In this document: positions 44,424 through 55,775 of the stretch, in pieces
Layout of the letters: each line of letters begins with the position of its first letter
Position numbering within the stretch: the first letter of the stretch is position 1
Assembly (NCBI RefSeq): GCF_001999285.1
Contig: NZ_MLHN01000001.1
Location: forward strand, 83,417-147,416
Reading direction: 5' to 3'
Length of the DNA stretch: 64,000 bases
From: Rodentibacter genomosp. 1
GTDB lineage: Bacteria > Pseudomonadota > Gammaproteobacteria > Enterobacterales > Pasteurellaceae
Made by a program: the position numbers and the translations under genes
Notes under the pieces: generated by a model
Told to the model about the DNA's origin: nothing
Database searches by the model: none
Seen by the model: only the letters and a program-made list of their open reading frames with translations

Positions 44424-45731
44424 TTATTCTTTTGTGATTTGTTTATCTTCCGGCAAAATTAAATTCAATATTAATGCCAATAGTGAGCCAACCGTAATGC
44501 CTGATCCCAATACCTCTTTGAAAAAGTGCGGTAATTTATCAAGCAGTTCTGGACGGGTGGTGACCGCTAAACCGCAACCGATTGAAATAGCAATAATTAA
44601 GCCATTGCGTTTACTACGTTCCACTTTATCCAACATTTGAATTCCCGCGGCAATAATCATGGCGAACATCATTAAGCCTGCACCACCGAGTACCGGTAGA
44701 GGGATAGAGACGATTAATGCACCAAATACAGGGAATAATCCTGCTAATGCCAATAACACACCGGTTAATGCGACCACATGGCGACTTGCCACGCCGGTTA
44801 GAGAAATAACCCCGATATTTTGAGAGAATGAAGAAAACGGTGTGGTGGACATAATCGCCGCTAAAGCCGAGCCTAAACCATCTGCCAATACTCCGCCACG
44901 TAAATGTTTACCGGTAATTTCAGTATTAGTGGCATTTCCCAATGCAAGGAAATTGCCGCTAGATTCAACGATTGTGACCAAATAAGCAATGGACATTCCA
45001 ATAATACCTGAAATAGGGAAGGCAAGCCCAAAGTGAAGCGGTTGGGGGACAGCAAAGGTTTGGGCGTTTTCCACACCGTCAAAATTCACCCAACCTAAAA
45101 TAAGGCAGAGAACATAGCCTGTCATCATTCCAATTACAATAGCGGCGGCGGAGAAAATACCTTTCCCCCATTGAACCAACGCAACAACGATAACCAAGAC
45201 AAAACTTGCCATCATCAAATTTTCCGGCGTGGCATAATTGGCATCACCACGCTGACCGCCGGCAAACCAATCCACCGCAACAGGAATTAAGCTCAAGCCA
45301 ATCATCACCACCACTGTGCCGGTGACAACCGGTGGGAAAAGTTTACGAATATAAGGCATAAAAAAGCTACCGATAATCATCACTAAAGAGCCGACCAAGG
45401 AAGCCCCTAAAATCCCTGCGACACCATAATCGCTGAAACCAATAGCGAGGGCGGCGGCGACAAAGGTAAAACTGGTTCCCATCACACTGGGTAAGCGAAT
45501 ACCAATTGGACCTAGACCACGACATTGAATCACTGTGACCACGCCGGAAATTAATAATGCAGCGTTCACTAATGTGATCGTATCTTCTGTGGGGAGTTTT
45601 AAAACATTACCGATCACCAATGGCACGGCGATAATTCCCCCCAGTGCGGCTAATAAATGTTGTGCGGCAAGCAATAAACTCAATCCAAAAGGCGGTTTAT
45701 CTTCAACGGAGTAGAGGAGTTGGTTGTTCAT
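44424..45731 (-). CDS. NCS2-family xanthine/uracil-type permease
   Basis: 435-residue proton-coupled nucleobase importer with about 14 spans. The TM8/TM10 substrate region reads IVESSGNFLALGNATN and STTPFSSFSQNIGVISLTGVASRHV, closer to xanthine/urate permeases than to UraA, and IPLPVLGGAGL follows. The exact base cannot be fixed from sequence. The next gene upstream is an amino-acid antiporter, separated by a MITE. Confidence 0.82.
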   Translation of the reverse strand: MNNQLLYSVEDKPPFGLSLLLAAQHLLAALGGIIAVPLVIGNVLKLPTEDTITLVNAALLISGVVTVIQCRGLGPIGIRLPSVMGTSFTFVAAALAIGFSDYGVAGILGASLVGSLVMIIGSFFMPYIRKLFPPVVTGTVVVMIGLSLIPVAVDWFAGGQRGDANYATPENLMMASFVLVIVVALVQWGKGIFSAAAIVIGMMTGYVLCLILGWVNFDGVENAQTFAVPQPLHFGLAFPISGIIGMSIAYLVTIVESSGNFLALGNATNTEITGKHLRGGVLADGLGSALAAIMSTTPFSSFSQNIGVISLTGVASRHVVALTGVLLALAGLFPVFGALIVSIPLPVLGGAGLMMFAMIIAAGIQMLDKVERSKRNGLIIAISIGCGLAVTTRPELLDKLPHFFKEVLGSGITVGSLLALILNLILPEDKQITKE

Positions 45732-45830
45732 ATTTTGGGTCCTTATGTAAAAGAAAGCGCGAATTATACGTTAAAGTGCTATATAAGGAAAACGTTTGCT
45801 TTTGTAGAGTAAAAGTGAGGTTGAGATTAT

Positions 45831-45993
45831 CGGTATTATGTAGCAGTTGCACAAATCTGTTTTTGGGTAGGGACACACTGCGTGTGTCCGAATTTTAACC
45901 TATTGAAATGATTTGGCTTTATAACGGACATACGCAGTGTTCCCCTACATATCGTTGAAATTTCTACTTTTGTGTATTTGCTACATAATACCG
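45831..45993. repeat. MITE-like palindromic element, copy 3 (inverted orientation)
   Basis: 163-bp element with perfect 15-bp terminal inverted repeats CGGTATTATGTAGCA / TGCTACATAATACCG except for flanking drift. The inner arms are GTAGGGACACACTGCGTG and a partner with small changes; the core is reversed relative to copies 1 and 2. An uptake signal is outside the right end (46013) and a one-base variant outside the left (45812). It fills the 301-bp gap between the purine permease and antiporter genes. Confidence 0.85.
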
Positions 45994-46032
45994 AAAATTA
46001 TACTGATTTTTGACCGCACTTAATGAATTGTC

Positions 46033-47448
46033 TTAGCCCCAATCAACATCGGTAAAGGCGCTATAAACCGCCCAAATAAAGAGAACTGCAATAATGGCGA
46101 GGACTAATTTCTCCCATTTGTTTAGATTGAATTTTCCGCCTTGGTATTGATAGCGAGAATATAAAAATAATCCTATTCCCGGCACATAAAGTAGAACGGA
46201 AAGTAGCAAATAATCCAGCCCAGCGGCATATAAAATCCACAAACCGTAAAGCGATGCCATCAAGCCTGTGAGTTTAATGTACCAAGGGGCATTTTGTTGA
46301 ATGGAGAGCTTTAATAAATAGGCGCCAATTAAAAAATAAGGCACTAAAATCATTGAAGTGGAGATCAATAATAAAGCGTTATAACTTTTTCCTGTCAGCA
46401 AAACTAATAACAAACAAAGTTGTACGACAAATCCGGTAAACCAAAGGGAGTGAATTGGCGTGTTGTTTTCATTGAGTTTGTCGAAGATTTTCGGGAACGC
46501 ACCGTTCTTAGCGCCACGATAAGGTACTTCGGCAGAGAACATTGTCCAACTAATGTAAGAGGCGACTACCGAGACAATTAAACAAGCGGTAATGATGATT
46601 TTTCCGCTACTCCCGATCATATGTTCAAGCAAACCTGCCATGGAGGGATTTGACATTGTAGCGATCGTTTCACGGGGTAAAATTCCTAAGGAAAGCACGG
46701 TGATTGCCACATATAAGGCAAGGGCGATGACAATTCCCAATACGGTGGCCAGCCCGACATCCGTACGTTTTTTTGCATGTGCTGATAATACCGCCGCACC
46801 TTCCACGCCGGTAAACACCCACAGAGTGATTAACATGGTGTTTTTTACTTGATCGGAGACATGATTATTTAACGCGGTCGCTTTTACATCATGGTTAAAT
46901 GTTTCAGGGCTGAAGAACCATAGGGCGAGTATGATAAACAAGCACAGGGGAAAAACTTTCACAAAGGTGGCAATAAGGTTCACGGTTGCCGCTTCTTTTA
47001 TCCCTTTGGCGATTAAAATATGTACAAGCCAGACAACGATTGAAGAACCAATAAATGAAGCGATAGTATTTCCCTGCCCGAAAATCACCGCACTTTCGCT
47101 ATCGGTGAACGTACCCAATCCCTCAAAGGCAACCACTAAATAACCCACAATCCCGATAGTGGCGCAGAGCCAATAGCCCCAAGCAGACATAAATCCCATG
47201 AGATCGCCAAAACCTTCTCGTGCATAGGTGTAAATACCACCGTCTAATTCGGGGCGAAGTCGGGAAATGAAAAAGAACGAGAGACCGAGAAAAATAATTC
47301 CTATGCCCGTAATCGTCCAACCAATAATGAGCGCTTCCGAGCCGGCAACTTCCGCCATATTTTGCGGTAGGCTGAAAATACCCGAGCCAATCATTGAGCT
47401 CAACACTAATGCTGTCAGAGACAATAAGCCAATTTTTTTATTTGACAT
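46033..47448 (-). CDS. Basic amino-acid/polyamine antiporter (APC superfamily)
   Basis: 471 residues, 12 to 13 spans, ArcD/AdiC-like. The N-terminal helix GSGIFSLPQNMAEVAG is the substrate-binding unwound segment, and LWVFTGVEGAAVLSAHAK is the family's TM6 block. Members exchange arginine/ornithine, lysine/cadaverine or histidine/histamine. No decarboxylase or deiminase gene is adjacent, so the substrate remains open. Confidence 0.85.
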   Translation of the reverse strand: MSNKKIGLLSLTALVLSSMIGSGIFSLPQNMAEVAGSEALIIGWTITGIGIIFLGLSFFFISRLRPELDGGIYTYAREGFGDLMGFMSAWGYWLCATIGIVGYLVVAFEGLGTFTDSESAVIFGQGNTIASFIGSSIVVWLVHILIAKGIKEAATVNLIATFVKVFPLCLFIILALWFFSPETFNHDVKATALNNHVSDQVKNTMLITLWVFTGVEGAAVLSAHAKKRTDVGLATVLGIVIALALYVAITVLSLGILPRETIATMSNPSMAGLLEHMIGSSGKIIITACLIVSVVASYISWTMFSAEVPYRGAKNGAFPKIFDKLNENNTPIHSLWFTGFVVQLCLLLVLLTGKSYNALLLISTSMILVPYFLIGAYLLKLSIQQNAPWYIKLTGLMASLYGLWILYAAGLDYLLLSVLLYVPGIGLFLYSRYQYQGGKFNLNKWEKLVLAIIAVLFIWAVYSAFTDVDWG

Positions 47449-47474
47449 TATGCTTTCCTAAAAAATGATAAAAA

Positions 47475-48056
47475 TTAAAGGGATAGAATGGTTTTCACAT
47501 ATTGTTGTAATGTTGGAATCACAGCTTGTTCAAACCATAGATTTTTTTGTAACCAAAGTTGATTGCGTGGTGATGGGTGAACTAAAGGAAAAAAGTGCGG
47601 TAGAAATTCACGATAGTTTTTTACTGTTTCCGTCACGTTTAAGGTATTTTGCGGTAAATAGTATTTTTGCGCATATTGCCCGATTAAGAGTGTGAGCTGA
47701 ATATTTGGTAAAGTGGCTAAAATTTGAGGATGCCATTTTTCCGCAAAACCTTTGCGTGGTGGTAAATCGCCTGATTTACCTTTGCCCGGATAATAAAAAT
47801 CCATAGGGATTACCGCAAACACCCCCGAATGATAAAACATATCACGATCAACACCTAGCCATTCACGCAGGCGATCGCCACTTTTATCGTTCCAATAAAG
47901 ACGGGTTTGCTCTGCTTTTACACCGGGAGCCTGACCGACAATGTTAATACGAGCAGTGCTAGGGGCGGCAAAAAGTGGTTCAATATGGCGAACGGTGAAA
48001 TCTTGATTTTGAGGATCATTGATAATCGCTGTTTTGATTTGATTGATCGTTTGCAT
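47475..48056 (-). CDS. Uracil-DNA glycosylase-like protein
   Basis: 193 residues of the UDG superfamily. The uracil-site motif GQAPG (41-45) and the C-terminal HPSPRN (near 157) are the two catalytic-loop motifs. The first lacks the usual aspartate of family 1, so it is nearer to the mug/family 4-like group. It may act in base-excision repair, but family members with other roles exist. An uptake signal lies inside the gene. Confidence 0.75.
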   Translation of the reverse strand: MQTINQIKTAIINDPQNQDFTVRHIEPLFAAPSTARINIVGQAPGVKAEQTRLYWNDKSGDRLREWLGVDRDMFYHSGVFAVIPMDFYYPGKGKSGDLPPRKGFAEKWHPQILATLPNIQLTLLIGQYAQKYYLPQNTLNVTETVKNYREFLPHFFPLVHPSPRNQLWLQKNLWFEQAVIPTLQQYVKTILSL

Positions 48057-48105
48057 AATTTATCTCGTTTCTGTTCATTGATGGAGAGGATATGTGATTG
48101 ATCGC

Positions 48106-49005
48106 CTAACCAAATTTTTCTGCTAACGTCTTAATATGCTCCGGCCCAATTCCGCAACAGCCGCCAATAATGGTCGCACCGCTTTCAACCCATTTTTCCG
48201 CCCACACTAGATATTGTTGCGGGTTGAGATCCGCTCGGATTTCATCAAGCCCCTCATTTGCCGTCGCATCTTTGGGTTGGGGAGGAAAGGCATTGGCGTA
48301 AGCGCCAATACGAATGTTTGTTGCATGACGGGTTTTCAATGTTTCCTGTGTGACGAGCAAAGCCTGTTGAATGACTTCAGGTTGGCAACAGTTGAACAAA
48401 ATTGTCGCCACGCCTAATTCGATCATTTTTTCGACCGCACTTTGCACTGTTTCACCGGAACGTAGGCGAGGGACATCAGTGGGTTCATCATCCTGTAAGG
48501 TAAAAGAAACCCAAAACGGGCGTGTATCTTTAGGTAATAAAGGTTTGATCGCTTGGGGTTCGGTAGCGGAACTTTGGGTTTCGCACAGCCAAAAATCCAC
48601 ATAAGGCGAAAGCCCGTCAATGATCGGTTGTGCAACTTCTTGTACGCGGTTCGGCTGATATAAATCAAAACGGTAAGAACCGAATAACGGCGGAATAGAG
48701 CCAGCAATTTTGATAGGTGAAACACCCGAATTTTCAACCGCACTTTTAGCTAAACGCCCGGCAAGATCCGCTAACATTTTTCCATCAGCCTGAAAACGTT
48801 GTTCCCCAATATGAAAAGGCACAACAGCATAACTGTTAGTGGTTATCACCTGGGCGCCACTTTTGATAAAATCCTCATGCACAGATTGAACGGCGATTGG
48901 CTGTTGATACAGGGCAAGTGCCGACCATTCGGGCTGTTTAAAAGGTGCTTTACGGCGTGCTAATTCACGCCCCATACCGCCGTCTAGAATGATGATGTTT
49001 GACAT
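48106..49005 (-). CDS. Homocysteine S-methyltransferase family protein
   Basis: 299-residue zinc enzyme of the MmuM type, making methionine from homocysteine with S-methylmethionine or a related donor. Zinc ligands are the cysteine in LFNCCQP (about 212) and the pair in IGGCCGIG (about 285). The N-terminus ILDGGMGRELARR is typical. One uptake signal lies within. Located between the UDG-like gene and an acyltransferase; no partner permease. Confidence 0.88.
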   Translation of the reverse strand: MSNIIILDGGMGRELARRKAPFKQPEWSALALYQQPIAVQSVHEDFIKSGAQVITTNSYAVVPFHIGEQRFQADGKMLADLAGRLAKSAVENSGVSPIKIAGSIPPLFGSYRFDLYQPNRVQEVAQPIIDGLSPYVDFWLCETQSSATEPQAIKPLLPKDTRPFWVSFTLQDDEPTDVPRLRSGETVQSAVEKMIELGVATILFNCCQPEVIQQALLVTQETLKTRHATNIRIGAYANAFPPQPKDATANEGLDEIRADLNPQQYLVWAEKWVESGATIIGGCCGIGPEHIKTLAEKFG

Positions 49006-49031
49006 AGTGCTATTCTCGGATAATTAGAGGG

Positions 49032-50897
49032 TTATTTATATAAGTTTTGTACTTGTTCTTCTGAGAGAATTCTTTGGTATTTATTAAATTCTCGTCCCAT
49101 ATAGTAAGAGCCAAAATTTGTTAAGTGATCTTGATCGCCATAGAGATACCTTCCTTCAGATATAACACTATCTTTTGGTAAGTATTGCTGAGCGTCAATC
49201 CAATAAACATTTGGAATGTTTTTAATTAAATCATGAATGATTTCATTACTCGTATCAATATTGCCCATTCTACGAACCGGTTGTAAATATTTTTCAAGAC
49301 CATATTTTTCCAATAAGTGACCACGAATAGGAGAACGGGTAATAGAACTGTTATTTGCAAAAACATAAACGGGTTTGGATTCTGCAAGTTTTTTCACCAT
49401 TGCTTTAAATCTAGATTGAAAATTAGGAATAATATAGGAATCTGTTTCAAATCTTGGTACAGGTTGTCCTCCCATTCTCAAATCATAAAACCCAGAAATA
49501 AATACGATGTCATATTTTTCTACCTTATCCCATTGGGATTGGCATTCAGGTATAACATGAGAAGCGTCATTAACCATTACTTGACATTTAGGTCCTAAAT
49601 TCAAAATCTCTGATTTCCATCCCTCTTTTTGGCCGACATAATCAAGAAAATATTCAAGATGTTCTGCATGGGAATCACCTATAGTTATAATTTTTGGAGG
49701 TAAATTATTCATACTTATAAAATCTTGAGTATTTTGTTCAATATACTCTTTTTCCTGTTTTAATTTTCCTTTCGCATAAATGTTATATCCGATTAGTGTA
49801 GCTGAAGGAATAAGATATAAATAGAAAAATACTTTTTTAAAGGTGAGCTTAGATTTTCTAATTGGCTGCTCAATAATGTAATAGCTTAGGATAGAAAAGA
49901 TAACGGTAACTATTAAAATCCCTAATATTTGATAATTAGTTAATACCTTTTCTCCTGTAATGTAATAAGTAAAGGTGATAAATACCCAATGATATAGGTA
50001 TAGCGAATAAGATATTTTTCCAATAAAAACAATAGCCTTATTTGATAAAAAGCTTTTTATCAGATTTTGTTTTGTTGTGCTATAAATAATCAGCGCAGAT
50101 AGTATACAAGGAAGAATTAATGTTATACCAGGAATAAAGTTCATATTTTTGTGTATAAAAAACAAGCAAAAAATTAATAAAATTGTGCTTGAAATGGCAA
50201 TAATATTGCTTGCTGATTTGCTGATTTGCTGATTTGTTAATTTATTAAAAATTGCTAAGAGTGAGCCAATTAATAATTCAGGAAAACGTAGGTTTGATAG
50301 ATAGTAGATATTGGGTTGGTTTAAAACGTCTTTGTAGAAATTAATAGGGATAAAGGATGTTAAAATTAATGTTATAAAAAATAGTAATGTGATGTAAAGT
50401 AAGTTTTTTATTTTTCTGGATTTTTTATAAGAAAAAATAAGTAATAGTGGAAAAATTAAATAGTATTGTTCTTCAACAGCTAATGACCAAATATGTAATA
50501 CAGGATTTTCATTGGCATTTAAATCAAAGTAACCTTGTGTGAATCCAAGATAGAAATTAGATGAAAATAATGTAGCTAATTCAATAGTTTTTCTTAATTG
50601 ATTGAAATCATTATAAATGAAAATAGCGGAAGCAATAAAAGAAATCAGTGCCATAACGGTAATAAAGGCAGGGTAAATCCGTTTAATTCTCCTATTATAA
50701 AAATTTTGGAAAGTAAAACGATTTTCTTCTATTTCAGTGATAATAATTCCAGTAATTAAGAAACCTGAAATTACAAAGAAAATATCTACTCCAAGAAAGC
50801 CACCAGGAAGCCAAGTTTCATTTAAATGGAAAATGATGACTGAAATGACTGCAATTGCACGTAAACCATCAATTTCTGGACGATATTTAATAGACAT
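49032..50897 (-). CDS. OafA-type surface O-acyltransferase with SGNH domain
   Basis: 621 residues from the ATG at 50897, which has GGGGAA before it; 50909 overlaps that site. N-terminal acyltransferase-3 membrane domain with about ten spans ([45 protein letters not shown]) and a periplasmic C-terminal SGNH esterase-like domain ([12 protein letters not shown], about 410; DQDHLTNFG near the end holds Asp and His). Proteins of this layout acetylate lipooligosaccharide or O-antigen. It is AT-rich compared with its neighbours, as surface genes often are. It stands before ychF as in H. influenzae. Confidence 0.87.
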   Translation of the reverse strand: MSIKYRPEIDGLRAIAVISVIIFHLNETWLPGGFLGVDIFFVISGFLITGIIITEIEENRFTFQNFYNRRIKRIYPAFITVMALISFIASAIFIYNDFNQLRKTIELATLFSSNFYLGFTQGYFDLNANENPVLHIWSLAVEEQYYLIFPLLLIFSYKKSRKIKNLLYITLLFFITLILTSFIPINFYKDVLNQPNIYYLSNLRFPELLIGSLLAIFNKLTNQQISKSASNIIAISSTILLIFCLFFIHKNMNFIPGITLILPCILSALIIYSTTKQNLIKSFLSNKAIVFIGKISYSLYLYHWVFITFTYYITGEKVLTNYQILGILIVTVIFSILSYYIIEQPIRKSKLTFKKVFFYLYLIPSATLIGYNIYAKGKLKQEKEYIEQNTQDFISMNNLPPKIITIGDSHAEHLEYFLDYVGQKEGWKSEILNLGPKCQVMVNDASHVIPECQSQWDKVEKYDIVFISGFYDLRMGGQPVPRFETDSYIIPNFQSRFKAMVKKLAESKPVYVFANNSSITRSPIRGHLLEKYGLEKYLQPVRRMGNIDTSNEIIHDLIKNIPNVYWIDAQQYLPKDSVISEGRYLYGDQDHLTNFGSYYMGREFNKYQRILSEEQVQNLYK

Positions 50898-50917
50898 AAA
50901 GTTCCCCAAATTTTTCT

Positions 50918-50946
50918 AAAAAAGACCGCACTTTAAAAGTGCGGTC
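50918..50946 (-). terminator. Uptake-signal inverted pair terminator after ychF
   Basis: GACCGCACTTT and AAAGTGCGGTC form an 11-bp stem with a one-base loop; the minus strand then reads TTTTTT. It separates ychF from the acyltransferase gene. Confidence 0.85.
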
Positions 50947-50960
50947 GTGTTGAATTAGAT

Positions 50961-52052
50961 TTATACATTGAAACGGAAGTGCATCACATCGCCGTCTTGC
51001 ACGATGTAATCTTTCCCTTCTAAACGCCATTTACCGGCTTCTTTCGCACCGTTTTCACCTTTGTATTGAATAAAATCTTCATAGGCGATGACTTCGGCAC
51101 GAATAAAACCTTTCTCGAAATCCGTGTGAATAACGGCAGCGGCTTTTGGTGCGGTTGCGCCTACGGAAACCGTCCACGCACGCACTTCTTTTACACCGGC
51201 GGTGAAGTAGGTTTGAAGATTTAATAAGGCGTATCCTGCACGAATCACACGGTTCAAGCCGGGTTCTTCAATACCTAAATCTTGTAAAAACTCTGTTTTT
51301 TCTTCCTCTTCCAATTCCGCAATTTCCGCTTCAATGGCGGCACATACCGGCACAACTACCGAGCCTTCTTTTTCGGCAAACTCACGAACTTTGTCAAGAT
51401 ACGGGTTGTTTTCAAAACCGTCTTCATTAACGTTGGCGATATACATCGTCGGTTTTAGAGTGAGGAAGTTATAGCTTTTAATCGCAAGTAACTCTTCTTT
51501 ATCGAGAGGAACGGAGCGGATCATCCCCGCTTCAGAAAGGATGGGAAGGATTTTTTCCATCACTGAAAGCTCAAATTTCGCTTCTTTATCACCGCCTTTG
51601 GCACGTTTTTGTAAGCGTTGAATGGCTCGCTCGCAACTATCTAAATCAGCAAGGGCAAGTTCGGTATTGATGGTTTCAATATCGTTTAACGGATCGATTT
51701 TCCCCGCCACGTGAACAATATCGTCATTTTCAAAACAGCGAACAACATGACCAATCGCATCGGTTTCACGAATGTTTGCTAAGAATTTATTACCCAAGCC
51801 TTCGCCTTTACTTGCACCTGCCACTAAACCAGCGATATCCACAAATTCCATGGTGGTTGGAAGGACACGCTCCGGCTTGACGATTTCTGCAAGAGCATCA
51901 AGGCGGGGGTCCGGCATTGGGACAACGCCGGTGTTTGGTTCAATTGTACAGAACGGATAATTCGCCGCTTCAATACCTGCTTTAGTGAGCGCATTAAAAA
52001 GGGTGGATTTCCCTACGTTTGGTAAGCCCACGATACCACATTTAAATCCCAT
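50961..52052 (-). CDS. ychF: Ribosome-associated ATPase YchF
   Basis: 363-residue Obg-family P-loop protein that hydrolyses ATP rather than GTP and influences translation and stress response. GLPNVGKST (8-16), [17 protein letters not shown] and the non-canonical NVNE in place of NKxD fix the identity; a C-terminal TGS domain ends in HFRFNV. It lies 48 bp after pth, the usual pairing. Confidence 0.97.
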   Translation of the reverse strand: MGFKCGIVGLPNVGKSTLFNALTKAGIEAANYPFCTIEPNTGVVPMPDPRLDALAEIVKPERVLPTTMEFVDIAGLVAGASKGEGLGNKFLANIRETDAIGHVVRCFENDDIVHVAGKIDPLNDIETINTELALADLDSCERAIQRLQKRAKGGDKEAKFELSVMEKILPILSEAGMIRSVPLDKEELLAIKSYNFLTLKPTMYIANVNEDGFENNPYLDKVREFAEKEGSVVVPVCAAIEAEIAELEEEEKTEFLQDLGIEEPGLNRVIRAGYALLNLQTYFTAGVKEVRAWTVSVGATAPKAAAVIHTDFEKGFIRAEVIAYEDFIQYKGENGAKEAGKWRLEGKDYIVQDGDVMHFRFNV

Positions 52053-52100
52053 ATTTTTTCCTTATATTGAGTCAAAAAAGTTGCGAAAATGACCGCACTT

Positions 52101-52685
52101 TTAAATTTTAAAACTGTTTAAGCGATTAATCGCCTTTACTATGCCGTCTTTAAAAATCATCTCTACGCAATCTGTTGCCTCGTCCAAGGCTTTTTCAAGC
52201 ACATTACGCTCTGTCGGAGACGGTTTACTTAGCACATAAGAGGCTACCAAATCACGATGTCCTGGATGTCCAATGCCAAGGCGTAAACGGTAAAAATTGT
52301 TACTATTTCCTAACTGCGCCACAATATCTTTTAAGCCGTTATGTCCGCCGTGTCCGCCGCCTTGTTTGAGTTTTGCCGTGCCGGGTGATAAATCCAACTC
52401 GTCATGAATCACAAGAATTTCTTCCGGTTTGATTCGATAAAATCCCGCCAGTGCGCCTACGGATTTACCGCTTAAGTTCATAAAGGTGGTCGGCACAAGC
52501 AGGCGGACTTCTTTTCCATTCACCAACGTGCGGGCGGTTTTACCGAAGAATTTATTGTCGGGGTTAAGCGTAACATTGAAACGATACGCTAAACGTTCTA
52601 CCAACCATTCACCGGCATTATGCCGTGTCTCGGCATATTTATCGCCAGGGTTACCAAGTCCAACAATGAGTTTAATTTCAGACAT
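52101..52685 (-). CDS. pth: Peptidyl-tRNA hydrolase
   Basis: Releases tRNA from prematurely dropped peptidyl-tRNA; essential. 194 residues with [19 protein letters not shown] (catalytic histidine about 22), [16 protein letters not shown] and [11 protein letters not shown]. First gene of the pth-ychF pair, divergent from rnfH. Confidence 0.97.
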   Translation of the reverse strand: MSEIKLIVGLGNPGDKYAETRHNAGEWLVERLAYRFNVTLNPDNKFFGKTARTLVNGKEVRLLVPTTFMNLSGKSVGALAGFYRIKPEEILVIHDELDLSPGTAKLKQGGGHGGHNGLKDIVAQLGNSNNFYRLRLGIGHPGHRDLVASYVLSKPSPTERNVLEKALDEATDCVEMIFKDGIVKAINRLNSFKI

Positions 52686-52861
52686 ATTGCATAATGATGT
52701 TAAAAATAGTGGCGTATTGTAGCGAAATGCAGGTAAATTCTCAATCTATAACGCAAGAACAAGCACGCCCGCCAAAATTAATATATTTCCTTATTTTATC
52801 GTTAAAATTGACCGCACTTTTCCGCTATAATAGCCAAAATTTTTTGTATAAAGAAAGCATA

Positions 52862-53176
52862 ATGAATCAGATCAATATTGAAATCGCCTATGCCTTGCCG
52901 GAACGCTATTATTTAAAATCTTTTCAAGTGGAGGAGGGCACAATGGTACAAACTGCCATTTTGCAATCTGGTATTCTGCAACAATTTACCGACATTGATT
53001 TACGTGAGAATAAAGTGGGCATTTTCAGTCGTCCGACAAAATTAACCGATATATTGAAAGAGGGTGATCGTGTTGAAATTTATCGTCCCTTACTGGCTGA
53101 TCCGAAAGAAATCCGCCGTAAACGGGCTGCAGAACAAGCCGCTCAAGCCAATAAAGAAAAAGGAGTCCAAAAATGA
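52862..53176 (+). CDS. rnfH: RnfH family ubiquitin-like protein
   Basis: 104-residue small beta-grasp protein from the ATG at 52862; earlier in-frame ATGs add an unrelated low-complexity stretch. [33 protein letters not shown] and [29 protein letters not shown] blocks are characteristic. Function is unclear despite the name. It overlaps roxA by four bases. Confidence 0.88.
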   Translation: MNQINIEIAYALPERYYLKSFQVEEGTMVQTAILQSGILQQFTDIDLRENKVGIFSRPTKLTDILKEGDRVEIYRPLLADPKEIRRKRAAEQAAQANKEKGVQK

Positions 53177-54393
53177 CCGCACTTTCCCAAGCCGATTTTT
53201 GCTTACCCGAGCATATTACCCCTGAAATTTTCTTGCGGGATTATTGGCAGAAAAAGCCACTCATTATCCGCAACGGTTTGCCCGAAATTGTGGGGCAGTT
53301 TGAACCGCAAGATATTATCGAATTGGCGCAAAATGAAGATGTCACGGCACGTTTAATTAAAACCTTTTCGGATGATGATTGGAAAGTGTTTTTTAGCCCT
53401 TTAACGGAACAGGATTTTAAACATTTGCCACAGAAATGGTCGGTGCTGGTGCAAAATATGGAACAATGGTCGCCGGAATTAGGACAACTTTGGAACAAAT
53501 TTGGTTTTATTCCCCAATGGCAACGTGATGACATTATGGTGTCTTATGCGCCGAAAGGCGGCTCGGTGGGCAAACATTATGATGAATATGATGTGTTTTT
53601 AGTGCAAGGCTATGGCCGCCGCCGTTGGCAGTTGGGAAAATGGTGTGATCCGAGTACCGAATTTAAACCGAATCAGCCGATTCGTATTTTTGACGATATG
53701 GGAGAGTTGGTGATTGATGAGGTTATGAATCCGGGTGATATTCTTTATATTCCCGCCCGTATGGCACATTATGGTGTGGCGGAGGAAGATTGTTTGACTT
53801 TTTCTTTCGGCTTGCGTTATCCGAATTTGACCCATTTAATTGATGGCATTAGTAAAGGTTTTTGCCATCAAGATCCGGATTTGAATTTAAGCGAATTTGA
53901 TTTACCGCTTCGCTTAACGCAATCGGTACAGCGTAGCGGTAAGCTTGCCGACGAAAATATTCAGGTGATGAAACAACAACTACTGGATAAACTAGCCCAT
54001 TCAGAAGCCTTTGATAAGTTATTCAAACAGGCAGTGGCGAGTGCGGTGAGTTCACGCCGTTATGAACTGTTGGTTTCTGAAGAAATGAGTGATCCTGAAG
54101 AGGTACGTGCCGATTTAGAACAGGGGGCGTTACTTTGTCAGGATAATAATTGCAAGTTGCTCTACACGGAAAATCCCCTTCGCATTTATGCCAATGGCGA
54201 ATGGTTGGATGAGTTAAACTTGGTGGAAACGGAAGTTTTGAAACGCTTAGCGGACGGTGAATACTTAGATTGGGCGTTTTTAACGGATTTAACGAATGAA
54301 ACGGAAGATCCGGAAACGACGATGGAATTATTGTTAGATTCAATTTGTAACTGGCTGGACGATGGCTGGGTGTTGCTCGATGAATATGTCTGA
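53173..54393 (+). CDS. roxA: Ribosomal protein L16 arginine hydroxylase RoxA (YcfD)
   Basis: Fe(II)/2-oxoglutarate-dependent JmjC-type oxygenase that hydroxylates an arginine of ribosomal protein L16. 406 residues; iron ligands H135 and D137 in [12 protein letters not shown] and a second histidine in [10 protein letters not shown] (about 199), with YGRRRWQLG after. A winged C-terminal domain follows. It overlaps both neighbours, so it is translated as part of rnfH-roxA-xseA. Confidence 0.93.
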   Translation: MTALSQADFCLPEHITPEIFLRDYWQKKPLIIRNGLPEIVGQFEPQDIIELAQNEDVTARLIKTFSDDDWKVFFSPLTEQDFKHLPQKWSVLVQNMEQWSPELGQLWNKFGFIPQWQRDDIMVSYAPKGGSVGKHYDEYDVFLVQGYGRRRWQLGKWCDPSTEFKPNQPIRIFDDMGELVIDEVMNPGDILYIPARMAHYGVAEEDCLTFSFGLRYPNLTHLIDGISKGFCHQDPDLNLSEFDLPLRLTQSVQRSGKLADENIQVMKQQLLDKLAHSEAFDKLFKQAVASAVSSRRYELLVSEEMSDPEEVRADLEQGALLCQDNNCKLLYTENPLRIYANGEWLDELNLVETEVLKRLADGEYLDWAFLTDLTNETEDPETTMELLLDSICNWLDDGWVLLDEYV

Positions 54394-55738
54394 TAATATT
54401 TATTCCGTATCCCAACTCAATAATGCGGCACGCCAAATGTTGGAAAACAATTTTTCACAAATTTGGCTGACGGGGGAAATTTCTAATTTTACCCAACCGG
54501 TATCGGGGCATTGGTATCTCACCTTAAAAGATGAAAATGCACAGGTGCGTTGTGCGATGTTTCGTATGAAAAATTTGCGTGTAGCGTTTCGTCCGCAAAA
54601 CGGTATGCAAGTCTTGGTGCGTGCTAATGTGAGTTTATACGAGCCACGGGGGGATTACCAACTCATCATTGAATCCATGCATTCTGCGGGTGAAGGCTTG
54701 TTACAACAGCAATTTGAAGCCCTGAAAATGAAATTGGCGGCAGAAGGACTCTTTGCTCAAAATCTCAAGAAAAATTTACCGCACTTTAGTAAAGCCGTAG
54801 GGATTATCACTTCCTCTACCGGCGCAGCATTACAAGATATTTTGCACATTTTGGCTCGTCGTGATCCGAGTTTGAAGGTAGTGATTTATCCCACAGCCGT
54901 GCAAGGCAAAGAGGCAACGGCTGAGATTGTGCAGATGATCGAACTGGCAAATGTACGGCGAGAAGTGGACGTGCTGATTGTCGGGCGGGGCGGCGGTTCG
55001 TTAGAAGATCTTTGGTGTTTTAATGAGGAATCTGTTGCACGTGCGATTTTTCGCTCCACGTTACCGATTATCAGTGCCGTAGGTCATGAAACGGATGTCA
55101 CTATTGCCGATTTTGTTGCTGATCTTCGTGCGCCGACTCCCTCGGCGGCGGCAGAATTGGTCAGCCGAAATCAAGGGGAGTTACTGCAACAACTCCGCCA
55201 TCAGCAACAGCGTTTAGATATCGCGCTTGACCGATTATTAACAGAAAAAAGCCAGCATTTAAAGCAACTAACATTGCGTTTACAAAATCAACATCCGCAG
55301 AATCAACTGCGTGTTCAACAGGCAAAAAATGAGCAACTTGTCCAACGTTTACAATTTGCGATGAAACGTCAGGTTGAAAAAACACAGCAAAAATTGACCG
55401 CGCTTTCGGTACGCATACAGCAAAACCCATTGCCTTATCGAGTGCAACGCCATCAACAGCATTTAGAACAACTTCAAGTGCGGTTAAATTTTCGTATAAA
55501 TCGCCAAGTGGCGGAAAACCAAAATAAATTGGCAACATTATGTGGAAAACTTGACGGATTAAGCCCATTGAAAGTGTTGGCTCGTGGTTATTCCATTGCT
55601 CAAAACACTCAAGGAAAAGCGATCACAAGTGTGAAAGATGTCGCTCAAGAAGAATTGATCACCACGAAAATGACTGATGGAAAGATTATTAGCCGGATTG
55701 TGGAAATTAAGGTTGATACCTATCACAAAATTTTGTAA
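54386..55738 (+). CDS. xseA: Exodeoxyribonuclease VII large subunit
   Basis: Degrades single-stranded DNA with XseB. 450 residues from the ATG at 54386 ([12 protein letters not shown]); start sites at 54362 and 54380 add residues not usual in the family. OB-fold start ([18 protein letters not shown]), catalytic block [15 protein letters not shown] and [26 protein letters not shown], then a long coiled coil. It overlaps roxA by 8 bp. xseB is not in the window. Confidence 0.95.
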   Translation: MSDNIYSVSQLNNAARQMLENNFSQIWLTGEISNFTQPVSGHWYLTLKDENAQVRCAMFRMKNLRVAFRPQNGMQVLVRANVSLYEPRGDYQLIIESMHSAGEGLLQQQFEALKMKLAAEGLFAQNLKKNLPHFSKAVGIITSSTGAALQDILHILARRDPSLKVVIYPTAVQGKEATAEIVQMIELANVRREVDVLIVGRGGGSLEDLWCFNEESVARAIFRSTLPIISAVGHETDVTIADFVADLRAPTPSAAAELVSRNQGELLQQLRHQQQRLDIALDRLLTEKSQHLKQLTLRLQNQHPQNQLRVQQAKNEQLVQRLQFAMKRQVEKTQQKLTALSVRIQQNPLPYRVQRHQQHLEQLQVRLNFRINRQVAENQNKLATLCGKLDGLSPLKVLARGYSIAQNTQGKAITSVKDVAQEELITTKMTDGKIISRIVEIKVDTYHKIL

Positions 55739-55745
55739 AGGTATT

Positions 55746-55774
55746 AAAAAAGTGCGGTATAACCGCACTTTTTT
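55746..55774. terminator. Uptake-signal inverted pair terminator, bidirectional
   Basis: AAAAAAGTGCGGT and ACCGCACTTTTTT pair around three bases, with A and T runs at the ends, between convergent xseA and guaA. Confidence 0.9.
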
Positions 55775-55775
55775 G

